Source: Paraburkholderia sp. BL21I4N1
GTDB taxonomy: Bacteria; Pseudomonadota; Gammaproteobacteria; Burkholderiales; Burkholderiaceae
Assembly (NCBI RefSeq): GCF_002973525.1
Contig: NZ_PVEN01000014.1
Span: 1 to 64,000, forward strand
Reading direction: 5' to 3'
Length of the DNA stretch: 64,000 nt
Shown here one piece after another: positions 52,647 to 61,283 of this stretch. The position numbers were made by a program, and so were the translations under genes. The notes below the pieces were generated by a model. The model made no database searches. It had not been told where the DNA came from and saw only the letters and a program-made list of their open reading frames with translations. Within the stretch, counting starts at the first letter, position 1; each line of letters opens with the position of its first letter.

Positions 52647-54443
52647 GTGAAGCGAGCCTTGTTTCTCCTGTTACTGACGCTGCTGGGCGTGATGCCCGGC
52701 GTCGCCAACGCGTGGTGGCAAAACGACTGGTCGTACCGCAAGGCGATCACGATCGACGCCGGTCCGAAGGGAGCCAACCTGACGGAGTCGGCCGGTCGCG
52801 TGCCGCTGCTGATCCGGCTGCATTCGGGCAATTTCCAGTTCGACGGACTGGCCGACAACGGTGCGGACATCCGCTTCGTCGCGGCCGACGACAAGACGCC
52901 GTTGAACTTCGAAATCGAACAGTACGACGCGGTGCTGGGCGTCGCGCTCATCTGGGTCGATATCACGAAGATGCCGGCCGGTTCGGCCGAATCGATCTGG
53001 ATGTACTACGGCAACAAGAAAGCGCCTGACGGCAGCAAACCGTCGCAGACTTTCGATCCGGACTACACGCTGGTGTATCACTTCGATAGCCCGTCCGGCG
53101 CGCCGCCGAAAGACGCGACCGCGTACGCGAACAATGCGCAAAACGCGCCGCTGCGAACCGTCGAGGACGGGATCGTCGGCAAGGGCGCGCAGTTCGACGG
53201 CAGCACCGCGCTGAATCTGCCGGCCACGCCGTCGCTGAACGTCGGCACGGGCGGCAGCTTCACGTTCAGCGTGTGGGTCAAGCCCGCGGCGCTGGCGGCC
53301 AACACGCTGCTGTACAGCCGCCGCGACGGCGCGAACGCCTTGCTGATCGGCCTTGACAACGGCGTGCCGTTCGCCGGGATCGACGGGGCCGCAGCGCCGG
53401 TTCGCACGCCCGCCGCGCCTGCGTTGACGGCCAATCAATGGACCCATCTCGCCGTCACTGCCGACGGCAAGAATCTCACTGTGTACGTGAACGGCAAGCA
53501 AGCGGCTCAGATCGCCGCGACATTGCCCGCGCTGACCAGCGCGGCATCGGTGGCCGGCGACGTCACCGGCGCGCCCGCGGGCTTCGCCAACTTCAAGGGT
53601 TCGCTCGACGAGTTGCGTCTGTCGAAGATCGCCCGCTCGCCGGAACTGATCGCACTCGACGCGCTGGCGCAAGGCTCGGAATCGAAGCTGATCAATTACG
53701 GCGCGGATGAAAAGCAGTCGGGATTCGGCTTCGGCTACTTCGGCGTGATCGTGCAGTCGGTGACGGTCGACGCGTGGGTGGTGATCGGCATTCTGCTCGC
53801 CATGGCTGTCGTCTCGTGGGTCGTGATGTGGAACAAGGGGCGCTACGTCGGCCTCGTCGACCGTGCCAACAACTACTTCGTCGAGCGCTTTCGCGAAGTG
53901 GCGGGCCGTCATCTGGTCGGCCTCGCGCATGTGAAGGAAACCAGCGAGGAGGGGCAGCGCCTGCGTCAGTCGTCGCTGTACCGGTTGTATCGCGCGGGTG
54001 TCGCCGAAATTCATAGCCGCGTCGACGACAACGGCCGCACGGTGATCACCAGCGAGTCGATCGAGGCGATCCGCGCGTCGATGGACGCCACCCTCGTGCG
54101 CGAAAACCAGCGTCTGTCGAAGTCGATGGTGCTGCTGACCATTGCCATTTCCGGCGGCCCGTTCCTCGGGCTGCTCGGCACGGTGGTCGGCGTGATGATC
54201 ACCTTCGCCGCGATCGCGGCCGCCGGCGACGTCAACGTCAACGCGATCGCGCCGGGTATCGCCGCCGCGCTGCTGGCCACGGTCACGGGTCTGTTCGTCG
54301 CGATTCCCGCGCTGTTTGGCTACAACTACCTGCTGATTCGCAACAAGAACGTGACCGCGAACATGCAGGTGTTCGTCGACGAATTCGTCACGCGGCTGGC
54401 CGAGGCGCATCGCAGTCCGGACCACGCGCTGCTGGCCGACTGA
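52647..54443 (+). CDS. ExbB/TolQ-type proton-channel protein fused to DUF2341 and LamG-like domains
   Basis: GTG start at 52647 after GGGGAG; 598 residues. A signal peptide (ends PGVANA) is followed by a DUF2341 domain (about 21-120; WWQNDWSYRKAITIDAGPKG) and a LamG/concanavalin-like domain (about 145-345; FTFSVWVKPAAL, TVYVNGKQAA, KGSLDELRLSKIA), all periplasmic. Then comes a first membrane helix at about 372-392 and a MotA/TolQ/ExbB channel region at about 485-575 (GGPFLGLLGTVVGVMITF, GIAAALLATVTGLFVAIPAL). Ordinary ExbB lacks the large N-terminal sensor part. P. aeruginosa ExbB2 beside pdtB is recalled to have the same build. With ExbD and TonB downstream it would supply PMF energy. Confidence 0.9.
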   Translation: MKRALFLLLLTLLGVMPGVANAWWQNDWSYRKAITIDAGPKGANLTESAGRVPLLIRLHSGNFQFDGLADNGADIRFVAADDKTPLNFEIEQYDAVLGVALIWVDITKMPAGSAESIWMYYGNKKAPDGSKPSQTFDPDYTLVYHFDSPSGAPPKDATAYANNAQNAPLRTVEDGIVGKGAQFDGSTALNLPATPSLNVGTGGSFTFSVWVKPAALAANTLLYSRRDGANALLIGLDNGVPFAGIDGAAAPVRTPAAPALTANQWTHLAVTADGKNLTVYVNGKQAAQIAATLPALTSAASVAGDVTGAPAGFANFKGSLDELRLSKIARSPELIALDALAQGSESKLINYGADEKQSGFGFGYFGVIVQSVTVDAWVVIGILLAMAVVSWVVMWNKGRYVGLVDRANNYFVERFREVAGRHLVGLAHVKETSEEGQRLRQSSLYRLYRAGVAEIHSRVDDNGRTVITSESIEAIRASMDATLVRENQRLSKSMVLLTIAISGGPFLGLLGTVVGVMITFAAIAAAGDVNVNAIAPGIAAALLATVTGLFVAIPALFGYNYLLIRNKNVTANMQVFVDEFVTRLAEAHRSPDHALLAD

Positions 54444-54462
54444 ACGCACACGGGAGATCACC

Positions 54463-54873
54463 ATGCAGGTTCAGGACGACGACAAGCCGTACGACGACAT
54501 CAACATCACGCCGATGCTCGATCTGGCTTACGTGCTGTTGATCATCTTCATCATCATGACGACCGCTTCGGTGCAGGGCATCAAGGTGGATCTGCCCAAG
54601 GCGAGCTCGTCGGCGAGTCTCGCCAAGCCGAAGACCAAGGCGATCACCGTGTCCGATTCGGGACAGATTTTTCTGGATGCGTACCCCGTGTCGATGGACG
54701 AACTGGAGAGCCGGCTGCGCACCGAGAAAGCGAGCAATCCGGATGTGCCGATCGTCCTCAAAGGCGATTCCGCCGTGGCGTATCAGCGGGTCATGGATGT
54801 CCTCGATCTGCTCAGGCGTCTCGATCTGTCGCAGGTCGGTCTGGTGACCGGCAAAGCGAAGCAGGGCGGCTAG
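54463..54873 (+). CDS. exbD: ExbD/TolR biopolymer transport protein
   Basis: A 136-residue protein with one N-terminal membrane helix in DINITPMLDLAYVLLIIFII; Asp20 is the conserved proton-carrying acid of ExbD/TolR. The periplasmic domain (about 60-130; SGQIFLDAYPVSMDELESRL) is intact. It starts 19 bp after the ExbB-type gene and 9 bp before tonB. It would pair with the large ExbB to form the stator/rotor unit that energises the neighbouring TonB protein. Confidence 0.92.
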   Translation: MQVQDDDKPYDDINITPMLDLAYVLLIIFIIMTTASVQGIKVDLPKASSSASLAKPKTKAITVSDSGQIFLDAYPVSMDELESRLRTEKASNPDVPIVLKGDSAVAYQRVMDVLDLLRRLDLSQVGLVTGKAKQGG

Positions 54874-54882
54874 GGCGACGCG

Positions 54883-55584
54883 ATGGAAATGACCTATAAC
54901 GGCGGCCCTTCCGGCAAGGGGCCGGGCCGCTTCATCAAGCCGGTCGCGCTCGTGCTGGCGCTGGTAGCGCTCGGCGTGCTGATCTGGCATTTCGCCGGCG
55001 ATACGACGGGCGTGAAGCGTATCAGCGCGCCGCAGGTGACGACGGTCATTCCGTTGCCGCCACCACCGCCGCCTCCGCGGCAGAAACCGCCGCCGGAGAA
55101 AGTGAAGGAAGAGGCGAAGACGCCAGTGGATAAGCCGACCGTCGCGCCTAAACCGTCGGAGACGCCCAAGCCGTCGGACAACCAGCCGAAGCAGATGACG
55201 ATGAACGCGCCGGCGCAGGCAGGCACCGACAGTTTCAACATCGGCGCGGGCGACGGCTCGGGGAACGTCGGCAGCGGCGGCAACGTTGGACGCTTCGGCA
55301 ACGCGAGTTACGCGCAGTACATGGTCTACACGCTGCAGCGTGCGGTTGAGCAGGACAAGGGCGTACAGGACGTCGGCGGCGTGCGCTTCACCGGCAGCCT
55401 GAATCTGTGGATGGAGCCGTCGGGACGCATCACGAAGGTGACGATCGCGCAGAGCACCGGCGATCCGAAGATCGACGCCGCCGTCGTCGCGGCGATCGAG
55501 GCGCTCGGCAAGGTCGACGAGCCGCCGCCGCCCGCCACGGCGTATCCGGTGCTGGTGAAGCTGCAGGGGCGCAAGCCGGGATAG
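54883..55584 (+). CDS. tonB: TonB family protein
   Basis: A 233-residue TonB: one membrane helix at about 20-41 (VALVLALVALGVLIWHF), a Pro/Lys-rich spacer (IPLPPPPPPPRQKPPPEKVK, then PKPSETPKPSD), a Gly/Asn-rich segment, and a C-terminal TonB domain (about 140-233; NLWMEPSGRITKVTIAQSTG). It completes an ExbB-ExbD-TonB set located between the TpsB gene and a porin gene. No TonB-dependent receptor is in the window, so its outer-membrane target is an open question; the TpsB, the porin or the STN protein are candidates. Confidence 0.9.
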   Translation: MEMTYNGGPSGKGPGRFIKPVALVLALVALGVLIWHFAGDTTGVKRISAPQVTTVIPLPPPPPPPRQKPPPEKVKEEAKTPVDKPTVAPKPSETPKPSDNQPKQMTMNAPAQAGTDSFNIGAGDGSGNVGSGGNVGRFGNASYAQYMVYTLQRAVEQDKGVQDVGGVRFTGSLNLWMEPSGRITKVTIAQSTGDPKIDAAVVAAIEALGKVDEPPPPATAYPVLVKLQGRKPG

Positions 55585-55728
55585 CGGGCGCAAAAAAGCC
55601 GCAAACGGCACGGGCAAGGACAAGGTTCAGACACGCACGCACACACGCGGCGCAAGCAAAGCAAACACGTGGCAGGTCCCCACACGGACGATGCCGGCAA
55701 AAGAACAGCGGTTACGCGGAGAGCATTG

Positions 55729-57546
55729 ATGATTCGGAAAATGAAGCTACGGGGTCGCGGCTACGGCGGCGGAGGATCGACGGCGACCGGCTCGCGCCTA
55801 AGTGTGGCGCTCGTCACGCTGGGCCTGTCGTGCGCGACCGGCGCGCACGCGCAGTCGCTCGACACGCAGGCCGCCACGGGCACGGCGGCGCCGACCGAGA
55901 GCACGGTGATCAACCTGATCAACCTGCTCGTCAAACGCGGCGTGCTGACGCAGCAGAATGCCAACGATCTGATTCGCGAAGCGCGCGCCGAAACGGCCCA
56001 GGCAAAGGCATCGTCGGGGCGGCCGCTGGCGGCAGGCGCCGCGGGCATGGCGGTCGTCAATGCGCCGACACAGCCGGGCGACGTCGCGGTGCCGTACGTG
56101 CCGCAGGTCGTGCGCGATCAGATCCGCGATCAGGTGAAGCAGGAAGTGGTCGCGCAAGCGAAGGCGGAGAACTGGGCGCAACCCAACACGTTCCCCGACT
56201 GGGTGTCGCGCATCAAGCTGGACGGCGATCTGCGCGTGCGTGACGAATTCCATTTCTACGGCAGCCGCAACGCCAACAATGTGACGAACTTCGCGGCGAT
56301 CAATCAGGGCGGCGGCTTCGATATCAACGGCAATACCAACACCACGCAATTGCCGACGCAGAACACGACGCAGAACCGCAACAATCTCGAACGCTATCGC
56401 GCGCGTCTCGGCATCACCGCGTTGCTGTCGGACGAATTCAGCGCCGGTATCCAGCTCGCGAGCGGCAACGACAACGGCCCGGTGTCCACCACCGCCACCG
56501 CGGGCGGCGGCTTCGCGAAGAAGAACATCTGGCTGAACAAGGCATTTTTCCGCTATCAGCCGAACTCGTGGCTGAACGTCGTGGCGGGGCGCTTCGACAA
56601 TCCGTTCTTTACGTCGGATCTGCTGTTTTCGAACGATCTGGAAATGGACGGTCTGGCCGCAAGCTTCCGTCACGCATTACCGGTCAATCCGGATGTGACG
56701 CTGTTCGGCACTTTCGGTGTGTTCCCGATCCAGTACACGTCGGAGAATTTCCCGTCGAACAGCACCAGCAAGGTGGGGAGCGATACCAAGTGGATGTTCG
56801 GCGCGCAGGTCGGGGCCGAATGGAAGATCGACCAGCAGAACCGCCTGAAGGGCGCGCTGGCCTACTACGACTATCAGAACATGCGAGGCACGCTGTCGTC
56901 TCCTTGCGCGCTGTACCTTGGCGCCACGAATTGCAGCACCGACAACGAAGCGCCCGCATTCCTGCAGGGCGGCAACACGCTGGTGGCGTTGCGCAACATC
57001 GTGCAGAACCCGAATCTCGCACCGGGCATGACGCCTGAGCCGCAACTCTTCGGGCTCGCATATAACTACCGGCTGCTCGACATCAAGGCGCAATGGGACA
57101 CGGTTCTGGCCGACCGCGTCAAGGTGAGACTGGACGGCGAGTTCGTCCGCAACCTGGCCTACAACACCAACAAGGCGTTCAGCGCGGCCTCGCTGCCGGT
57201 CAACAACTACGAGGCGACCACGGTCAATGCGAGCCAGTCCGACTATCGCAGCGGCCCGAACGGCTACCTCGCGAAAGTGACCTTCGGCGAGCCGGATCCG
57301 AGCACCAAGGGTCAGTGGAATTTCTCGGTTGCGTACAAGTATCTGCAACCGGACGCGACGCTCGACGCGTTCAACGATCCCGACTTCCATCTGGGCGGCA
57401 CCAATGCGCGCGGCTACATTCTCGGCGCGGCGTATGCGGTGGCGCGCGACACGTGGCTGTCGGCACGCTATCTCAGCGCGAAAGAAGTCTACGGGCCGCC
57501 GGTATCGATCGACGTGCTGCAGATCGAGCTCAACGCGCGCTTCTGA
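55729..57546 (+). CDS. Putative outer-membrane porin with N-terminal coiled coil
   Basis: The ATG at 55729 (MIRKMKLRGRGYGGG) follows GGAGAG; 605 residues. Signal peptide ending CATGAHAQS, then a short helical region (about 60-100; LLVKRGVLTQQNANDLIREA) and, after a linker with VPYVPQVVRDQIRDQVKQEV, a large beta-barrel: GDLRVRDEFHFYG, NLERYRARLGITALLSDEFS, WLNVVAGRFDNPFF, and a final VDVLQIELNARF-like end with Phe last. This is the putative-porin (Porin_10-like) type. It lies downstream of tonB in the same operon; the cargo is unknown. Confidence 0.85.
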   Translation: MIRKMKLRGRGYGGGGSTATGSRLSVALVTLGLSCATGAHAQSLDTQAATGTAAPTESTVINLINLLVKRGVLTQQNANDLIREARAETAQAKASSGRPLAAGAAGMAVVNAPTQPGDVAVPYVPQVVRDQIRDQVKQEVVAQAKAENWAQPNTFPDWVSRIKLDGDLRVRDEFHFYGSRNANNVTNFAAINQGGGFDINGNTNTTQLPTQNTTQNRNNLERYRARLGITALLSDEFSAGIQLASGNDNGPVSTTATAGGGFAKKNIWLNKAFFRYQPNSWLNVVAGRFDNPFFTSDLLFSNDLEMDGLAASFRHALPVNPDVTLFGTFGVFPIQYTSENFPSNSTSKVGSDTKWMFGAQVGAEWKIDQQNRLKGALAYYDYQNMRGTLSSPCALYLGATNCSTDNEAPAFLQGGNTLVALRNIVQNPNLAPGMTPEPQLFGLAYNYRLLDIKAQWDTVLADRVKVRLDGEFVRNLAYNTNKAFSAASLPVNNYEATTVNASQSDYRSGPNGYLAKVTFGEPDPSTKGQWNFSVAYKYLQPDATLDAFNDPDFHLGGTNARGYILGAAYAVARDTWLSARYLSAKEVYGPPVSIDVLQIELNARF

Positions 57547-57557
57547 CGGGAGTCGGG

Positions 57558-58247
57558 ATGAAAACAGTTCGTTATGGCCTGGTTGCCGCGATGCTCGGCG
57601 GCGCTGTCCTGTTCCTGAATGGCACTGCCGACGCACAGAGCATCGAAGACAAGTTGCGTACGCAATTACGTTCCACGACGCAGACACTGCGTCAGCTTCA
57701 GGACAATCAGGCGCAACTTCAGGCCGACAAGACCGCCGCCGAGCAGCAACGTGATGCGGCGCAGGCGCGATTGAAGGATGTGCAGGCGCAGCTTGCGGCC
57801 GCGTCTGGCAAATCGGGCGGCGAGGCGGCGGCCGAGCGGGCGCTGTCTGTGGAAAAGAACAGTCATGCGCGGGACGCTCAGCAGCTCGCGAAGTACAAGT
57901 CGTCTTATGAGGAGCTGCTGACGGTCTCGCGAGCACGCGACGCGCAACGTTCGCAATGGCAGAACGACGTGAAGCAGCGCGATGCGCGCCTGCAGATGTG
58001 TCAGGCGAAGAACGCCGATCTGTATCGCGTGGGGCATGAAATTCTGGATGCGTATGAGCATGTCGGTTTCGGCTCGTTCTTCGCGTCGCGTCAGCCGTTC
58101 GCACAAGGCGCGCGCGTGAAGTACGACGAGATCGAACAGCGTTACGGCGACGCGCTTTACAGCGGCAAATACGATCCAGCGGCGCGCTCGACGGCTGCAG
58201 CGGCCGCGACCTCCGCGTCTCAGGACGCGCCTGCCGCCGCGCCGTGA
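57558..58247 (+). CDS. Exported coiled-coil protein
   Basis: A 229-residue protein with a signal peptide ending LNGTADAQS, then a long coiled coil (about residues 30-150; LRSTTQTLRQLQDNQAQLQA and heptad-like QLQ/AEQQR runs). A more structured C-terminal part follows (LQMCQAKNADLYRVGHEILD, YEHVGFGSFFASRQPFAQGA) and an Ala-rich tail. It starts 11 bp after the porin gene and is surely co-transcribed. It resembles periplasmic coiled-coil partners of outer-membrane complexes, but I cannot name a family. Confidence 0.75.
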   Translation: MKTVRYGLVAAMLGGAVLFLNGTADAQSIEDKLRTQLRSTTQTLRQLQDNQAQLQADKTAAEQQRDAAQARLKDVQAQLAAASGKSGGEAAAERALSVEKNSHARDAQQLAKYKSSYEELLTVSRARDAQRSQWQNDVKQRDARLQMCQAKNADLYRVGHEILDAYEHVGFGSFFASRQPFAQGARVKYDEIEQRYGDALYSGKYDPAARSTAAAAATSASQDAPAAAP

Positions 58248-58324
58248 CACAAGCCGTGCGAGAGCACGAACAAACACGGCCCGGAACGGGCCGTTGGCAA
58301 ATCAATCGACGTAGGAGCATCTCC

Positions 58325-58945
58325 ATGAGCGACAAACAGACGAAGGCCGTGGCCGAGCAAGCGCCCGGCAGTGATTTGATCGAAGCGGTGAGCATCGATC
58401 GACTGGCGGACATCTTGAAGGCGGCCGGCTATCGCGTGACCGTCGCCGAACAGAACGGCGCGGTGCAGCTGATGAGCGCGAGCCAGGGCGTCGGTTTTTC
58501 GGTGCGCTTCGGCAACCCGGTGCAGGAAGCCTCCGCCGCGACCGTCGTCCGCTATCTGGACTACACGCATAGCTGCGTCCTGCAGGTGCAAGGCGAACTG
58601 CCGAGGGAACTGGTGGCAAGCTGGAACCGCACGAAACGTTTCGCGCGTCTCGCCGATCACGGGCCGTTCCTGGCGCTGGAGATGGACGTGATCGTCGCGG
58701 GCGGTGTGACCGAGCGCTATCTGCGCTCGACGATCGAACTCTGGGACCGTCTGATTCAGGAGTTCCTGTTGCATTTGCGTAACCGCCCGGCGTTGGCCGA
58801 ACAGCAGGCGGGTTCACGGGCGACATCAGCAGTCGCCGCTCCCGCTGCCACGGCAACCGATCCCGCACCCGCGGCATTCGCCGGCGAGGACGCCGATGCC
58901 GCGGTGCGCGAAAGCGGCACGCGTGAGAGAGCGCTCGCGCCATGA
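58325..58945 (+). CDS. YbjN domain protein
   Basis: The ATG at 58325 (MSDKQTKAVAEQ) has TAGGAG upstream; 206 residues, no signal peptide. Residues about 20-160 (LADILKAAGYRVTVAEQNGA, VRYLDYTHSCVLQVQGELP, LELWDRLIQEFLLHLR-like end) follow the YbjN / type III chaperone-like fold family. A disordered Ala/Pro-rich tail follows. Such proteins often bind partner proteins in the cytoplasm, so it may be a chaperone or regulator of the secretion module. It overlaps the next gene by 4 bp (ATGA), implying coupled translation. Confidence 0.7.
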   Translation: MSDKQTKAVAEQAPGSDLIEAVSIDRLADILKAAGYRVTVAEQNGAVQLMSASQGVGFSVRFGNPVQEASAATVVRYLDYTHSCVLQVQGELPRELVASWNRTKRFARLADHGPFLALEMDVIVAGGVTERYLRSTIELWDRLIQEFLLHLRNRPALAEQQAGSRATSAVAAPAATATDPAPAAFAGEDADAAVRESGTRERALAP

Positions 58946-59388
58946 ATGTCGTGGGCCGCGTGAAGGCGTTCGGTGCGGCGCTGCTGTCCGCACTCGGCGG
59001 CGATCTACGCGTGAAACCCGACGCGGTCGCGGTCGGCGACGCGCCGGCCGCGTGGGTGCATTACGCGGAACAGGTCGCGCGGCGGCTGCACTCGGCACTC
59101 GACGGCGCGGATAGCGCCGCCTGCCGGCTTCGTGCGTCGCTCGAACAACGCGCCGGCGCGACGGGGGACAACGAGCCGCTGGCGTTGCGACTGAAGACTT
59201 GGCTCGACGCGCGTGGGCGCATCGAGCGGATCGAATGTGCGCCGCGTTGCGCGCCGGAAATCGAAGCCGATCTTCACCTCGTCGCGGTCGGCAAGGGGAT
59301 CGGCAAGGCACCGCCGCGCGGCATGATCCAACCGATCGTCGTGCGGTTGGGCGGCCATGCAGCAATGAAGCGGTCCGCCGGATCGTAA
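58942..59388 (+). CDS. Small TonB C-terminal-like protein (paralogue A)
   Basis: A 148-residue protein. The first 30 residues are weakly hydrophobic (VKAFGAALLSALGG) and a classical signal peptide is not clear. The body WVHYAEQVARRLHSALD, then LRLKTWLDARGRIERIECA and MIQPIVVRLGGH, matches the protein encoded at 62781 (WIDYAQRVGRQFQTSLE, WIGADGAVTKVQF) and follows the TonB C-terminal fold pattern. It overlaps the YbjN gene by 4 bp. It lacks the anchor and proline spacer of real TonB, so it is perhaps a soluble partner or competitor of TonB. Confidence 0.6.
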   Translation: MNVVGRVKAFGAALLSALGGDLRVKPDAVAVGDAPAAWVHYAEQVARRLHSALDGADSAACRLRASLEQRAGATGDNEPLALRLKTWLDARGRIERIECAPRCAPEIEADLHLVAVGKGIGKAPPRGMIQPIVVRLGGHAAMKRSAGS

Positions 59389-59480
59389 GTTAAAGGCTGC
59401 GATCCCGGCCGCCGTGCAAGGGGCATGTCCCAATGAGGAGCGTGCCGTTGATGACAGCATTCAGGTAACCGCAGGGAGTC

Positions 59481-60359
59481 ATGGTGAAGAAATTCGTACT
59501 GGCAGGATGTCTTGTGTCGACGATGCCGCTCGCCGCGATGGCGCAAAGCGATGTGATCGCCAGCGCGCCTCAGGCGTCGGTCACGCAGGCCGATATCGAA
59601 CCGCTGCTGAAGTCGCTCAATCCCGACGGACGCACGCGGCTCGCGGCGGACCCGGCTGCGATGGATCAACTCGTGCGCTCGACGCTGGCGCAGAAAGCGG
59701 TGCTCGCCGAAGCCAGGGCGAAGGGCTGGGACAAGCAGCCGCAAGTGCGTACGGCGCTGGAACAGGCGCAGCGCGACGTGGTGGTTCGCAGCTATCTTGC
59801 TTCGGTGAATGCACCGCCGGCGGACTATCCGTCCGACGCGGAAATCCAGTCGGCGTACGACCAGAATCAGTCGGCGTTTACGGCGCCGCGCGCGCTGCAT
59901 CTCGCGCAAATCTATCTCGAAGCACCGGCTAATTCGGACGCGGCGACGCTCGATAAAGCGCGCAAACAGGCGGCCGAACTCGCCAGTCGCGCGCGTACTG
60001 GTGATTTTGCCGCGCTGGCCAAGGCGAATTCGCAGGACACGACCAGCGCGGCGAATGGCGGCGACATGGGTGTCGTGCCCGACACGATGCTGTTGCCCCC
60101 GATTCGCCAGGCAGCCGATGCGCTCAAACCGGGTCAGGTGTCCGCGCCGGTCCAGACGCCGACCGGTTTTCACGTCGTCAAACTGATCGACGTGAAGGCC
60201 GCGACGCTGCGTCCGCTGGCCGACGTCAAGGAGCAGATTCGCACGACGTTGCGCGCGCAACGTTTGCAGCAGAACGTGCAGGCCTATGTCACGAAGCTGG
60301 CCGGCAATACGTCGATCAACGAGGACGCGCTGAAGAAGGCACTGGCCGCGGCACAGTGA
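59481..60359 (+). CDS. Periplasmic PpiC/SurA-type peptidyl-prolyl isomerase
   Basis: A 292-residue protein with AGGGAG before the ATG and a signal peptide ending PLAAMAQS. A SurA-like helical chaperone region (about 25-130; LNPDGRTRLAADPAAMDQLV, RSTLAQKAVLAEARAKGWD) precedes a parvulin domain (about 137-245; LHLAQIYLEA, SQDTTSAANGGDMGVV, LKPGQVSAPVQTPTGFHVVK) and a C-terminal helix. It would keep exoprotein or barrel proteins foldable in the periplasm. The P. aeruginosa pdt locus also has a PpiC-type gene (PA0699, from memory). Confidence 0.9.
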   Translation: MVKKFVLAGCLVSTMPLAAMAQSDVIASAPQASVTQADIEPLLKSLNPDGRTRLAADPAAMDQLVRSTLAQKAVLAEARAKGWDKQPQVRTALEQAQRDVVVRSYLASVNAPPADYPSDAEIQSAYDQNQSAFTAPRALHLAQIYLEAPANSDAATLDKARKQAAELASRARTGDFAALAKANSQDTTSAANGGDMGVVPDTMLLPPIRQAADALKPGQVSAPVQTPTGFHVVKLIDVKAATLRPLADVKEQIRTTLRAQRLQQNVQAYVTKLAGNTSINEDALKKALAAAQ

Positions 60360-60470
60360 TCGGCGCGGGTGCCGGGTCAGTTTTGCGTTGAAGCGCGGCG
60401 CGCGCGGATATCTCGCGCGAACTGCCGTGGCGGCGCGTGCATCGCAGGGTGTCGCCGACTGGAGAGAGCC

Positions 60471-60848
60471 ATGAATCTGGGTCGATTGATCGTCGTGGTG
60501 TTCGTTGCATTCGCATCGATGTCGGCTGGCGTGGCTTACGCGCAAACTGCCGCGCCGCGTGCGGGTTCTTCCGGCGCGGCGGCGTCCGCGACGAAGCCGG
60601 TGTGCGTGGATGCCGAGGTGGACGGCCAGCGCGCGCTGTCGTACGACTGCTTGAGTTCGCAACTGAAACCGAAGCCGGCGGTCCAGGCCGCAGCGTCGCG
60701 GACAGCGGCGGAAGCCGCGGCCAACGCGCCGTCGAACCGGGTCGGCACGTTCAATCTGTCCACCGAACGTAACCGGTTCGGCGCGAACTGGGGCAATTCG
60801 GTGACGCCCCAGCGTCCCGCCGCGCCGGTCGCGGTGCCGCCGAAATGA
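60471..60848 (+). CDS. Small exported protein, hypothetical
   Basis: A 125-residue protein from the ATG at 60471, which has GGAGAGAG upstream. It has a clear signal peptide (LIVVVFVAFASMSAGVAYAQ) and a short mature part with one cysteine pair (PVCVDAEVDGQRALSYDCLS) that could form a disulfide. The rest is Ala/Pro-rich. It starts 111 bp after the PpiC gene and overlaps the next small gene by 4 bp. No family recognised; it is likely a periplasmic or secreted accessory protein. Confidence 0.65.
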   Translation: MNLGRLIVVVFVAFASMSAGVAYAQTAAPRAGSSGAAASATKPVCVDAEVDGQRALSYDCLSSQLKPKPAVQAAASRTAAEAAANAPSNRVGTFNLSTERNRFGANWGNSVTPQRPAAPVAVPPK

Positions 60849-61039
60849 TGCATGAACCCCAGCGTGAATTCGGTGCGGACGAGCGGCAGGACGAGGCTTC
60901 GTCGAGCGAGACCGCCGTGCGTGAGGGCGTCGACGAGTTCGTCGCCAATAAGCGTGTCGGCGCAATGGAGCGCAAGCGTCGCGGTGCCACGAGACGATCG
61001 CACCGCGGCATCAAAGTGCGGTTGTGGGACGAGACGTAG
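60845..61039 (+). CDS. Small basic protein, coupled to upstream gene
   Basis: A 64-residue reading frame whose ATG overlaps the previous stop codon (ATGA), suggesting translational coupling. The N-terminal half is acidic (REFGADERQDEASSSETAVR) and the C-terminal half strongly basic (MERKRRGATRRSHRGIKVRL). No signal peptide. It may be real because of the tight coupling and position within the operon, but it could be spurious. Confidence 0.45.
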   Translation: MMHEPQREFGADERQDEASSSETAVREGVDEFVANKRVGAMERKRRGATRRSHRGIKVRLWDET

Positions 61040-61064
61040 AGATCAAACGGCTGGGAGGACACGA

Positions 61065-61280
61065 ATGATGGCGTGGGACAAGATGGACGACGTGGTCGAA
61101 ATCGACGCGAAGGTGACCGAATCGACGGCGCATCGGATTTTGCGCAGCCGGGGCGGTTGGGTCGCATGGGATGCGTTGCGCGACTGTCCCGACTGGCAGA
61201 TGGGCACCATCGCGCTGGACGGCCGTTTCTCGATGGATGAACTGCGCGCGCTGATTCTGTTCGCGCGTCGATGCGGCTGA
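61065..61280 (+). CDS. Small hypothetical protein
   Basis: A 71-residue protein with a good ribosome site (GGGAGG) before ATG 61065. The sequence MMAWDKMDDVVEIDAKVTES, HRILRSRGGWVAWDALRDC and DGRFSMDELRALILFARRCG has a balanced globular composition with several Trp residues, unlike chance frames. It lies 3 bp upstream of the DegP-like gene and is part of the same operon. No family recognised. Confidence 0.6.
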   Translation: MMAWDKMDDVVEIDAKVTESTAHRILRSRGGWVAWDALRDCPDWQMGTIALDGRFSMDELRALILFARRCG

Positions 61281-61283
61281 CGT

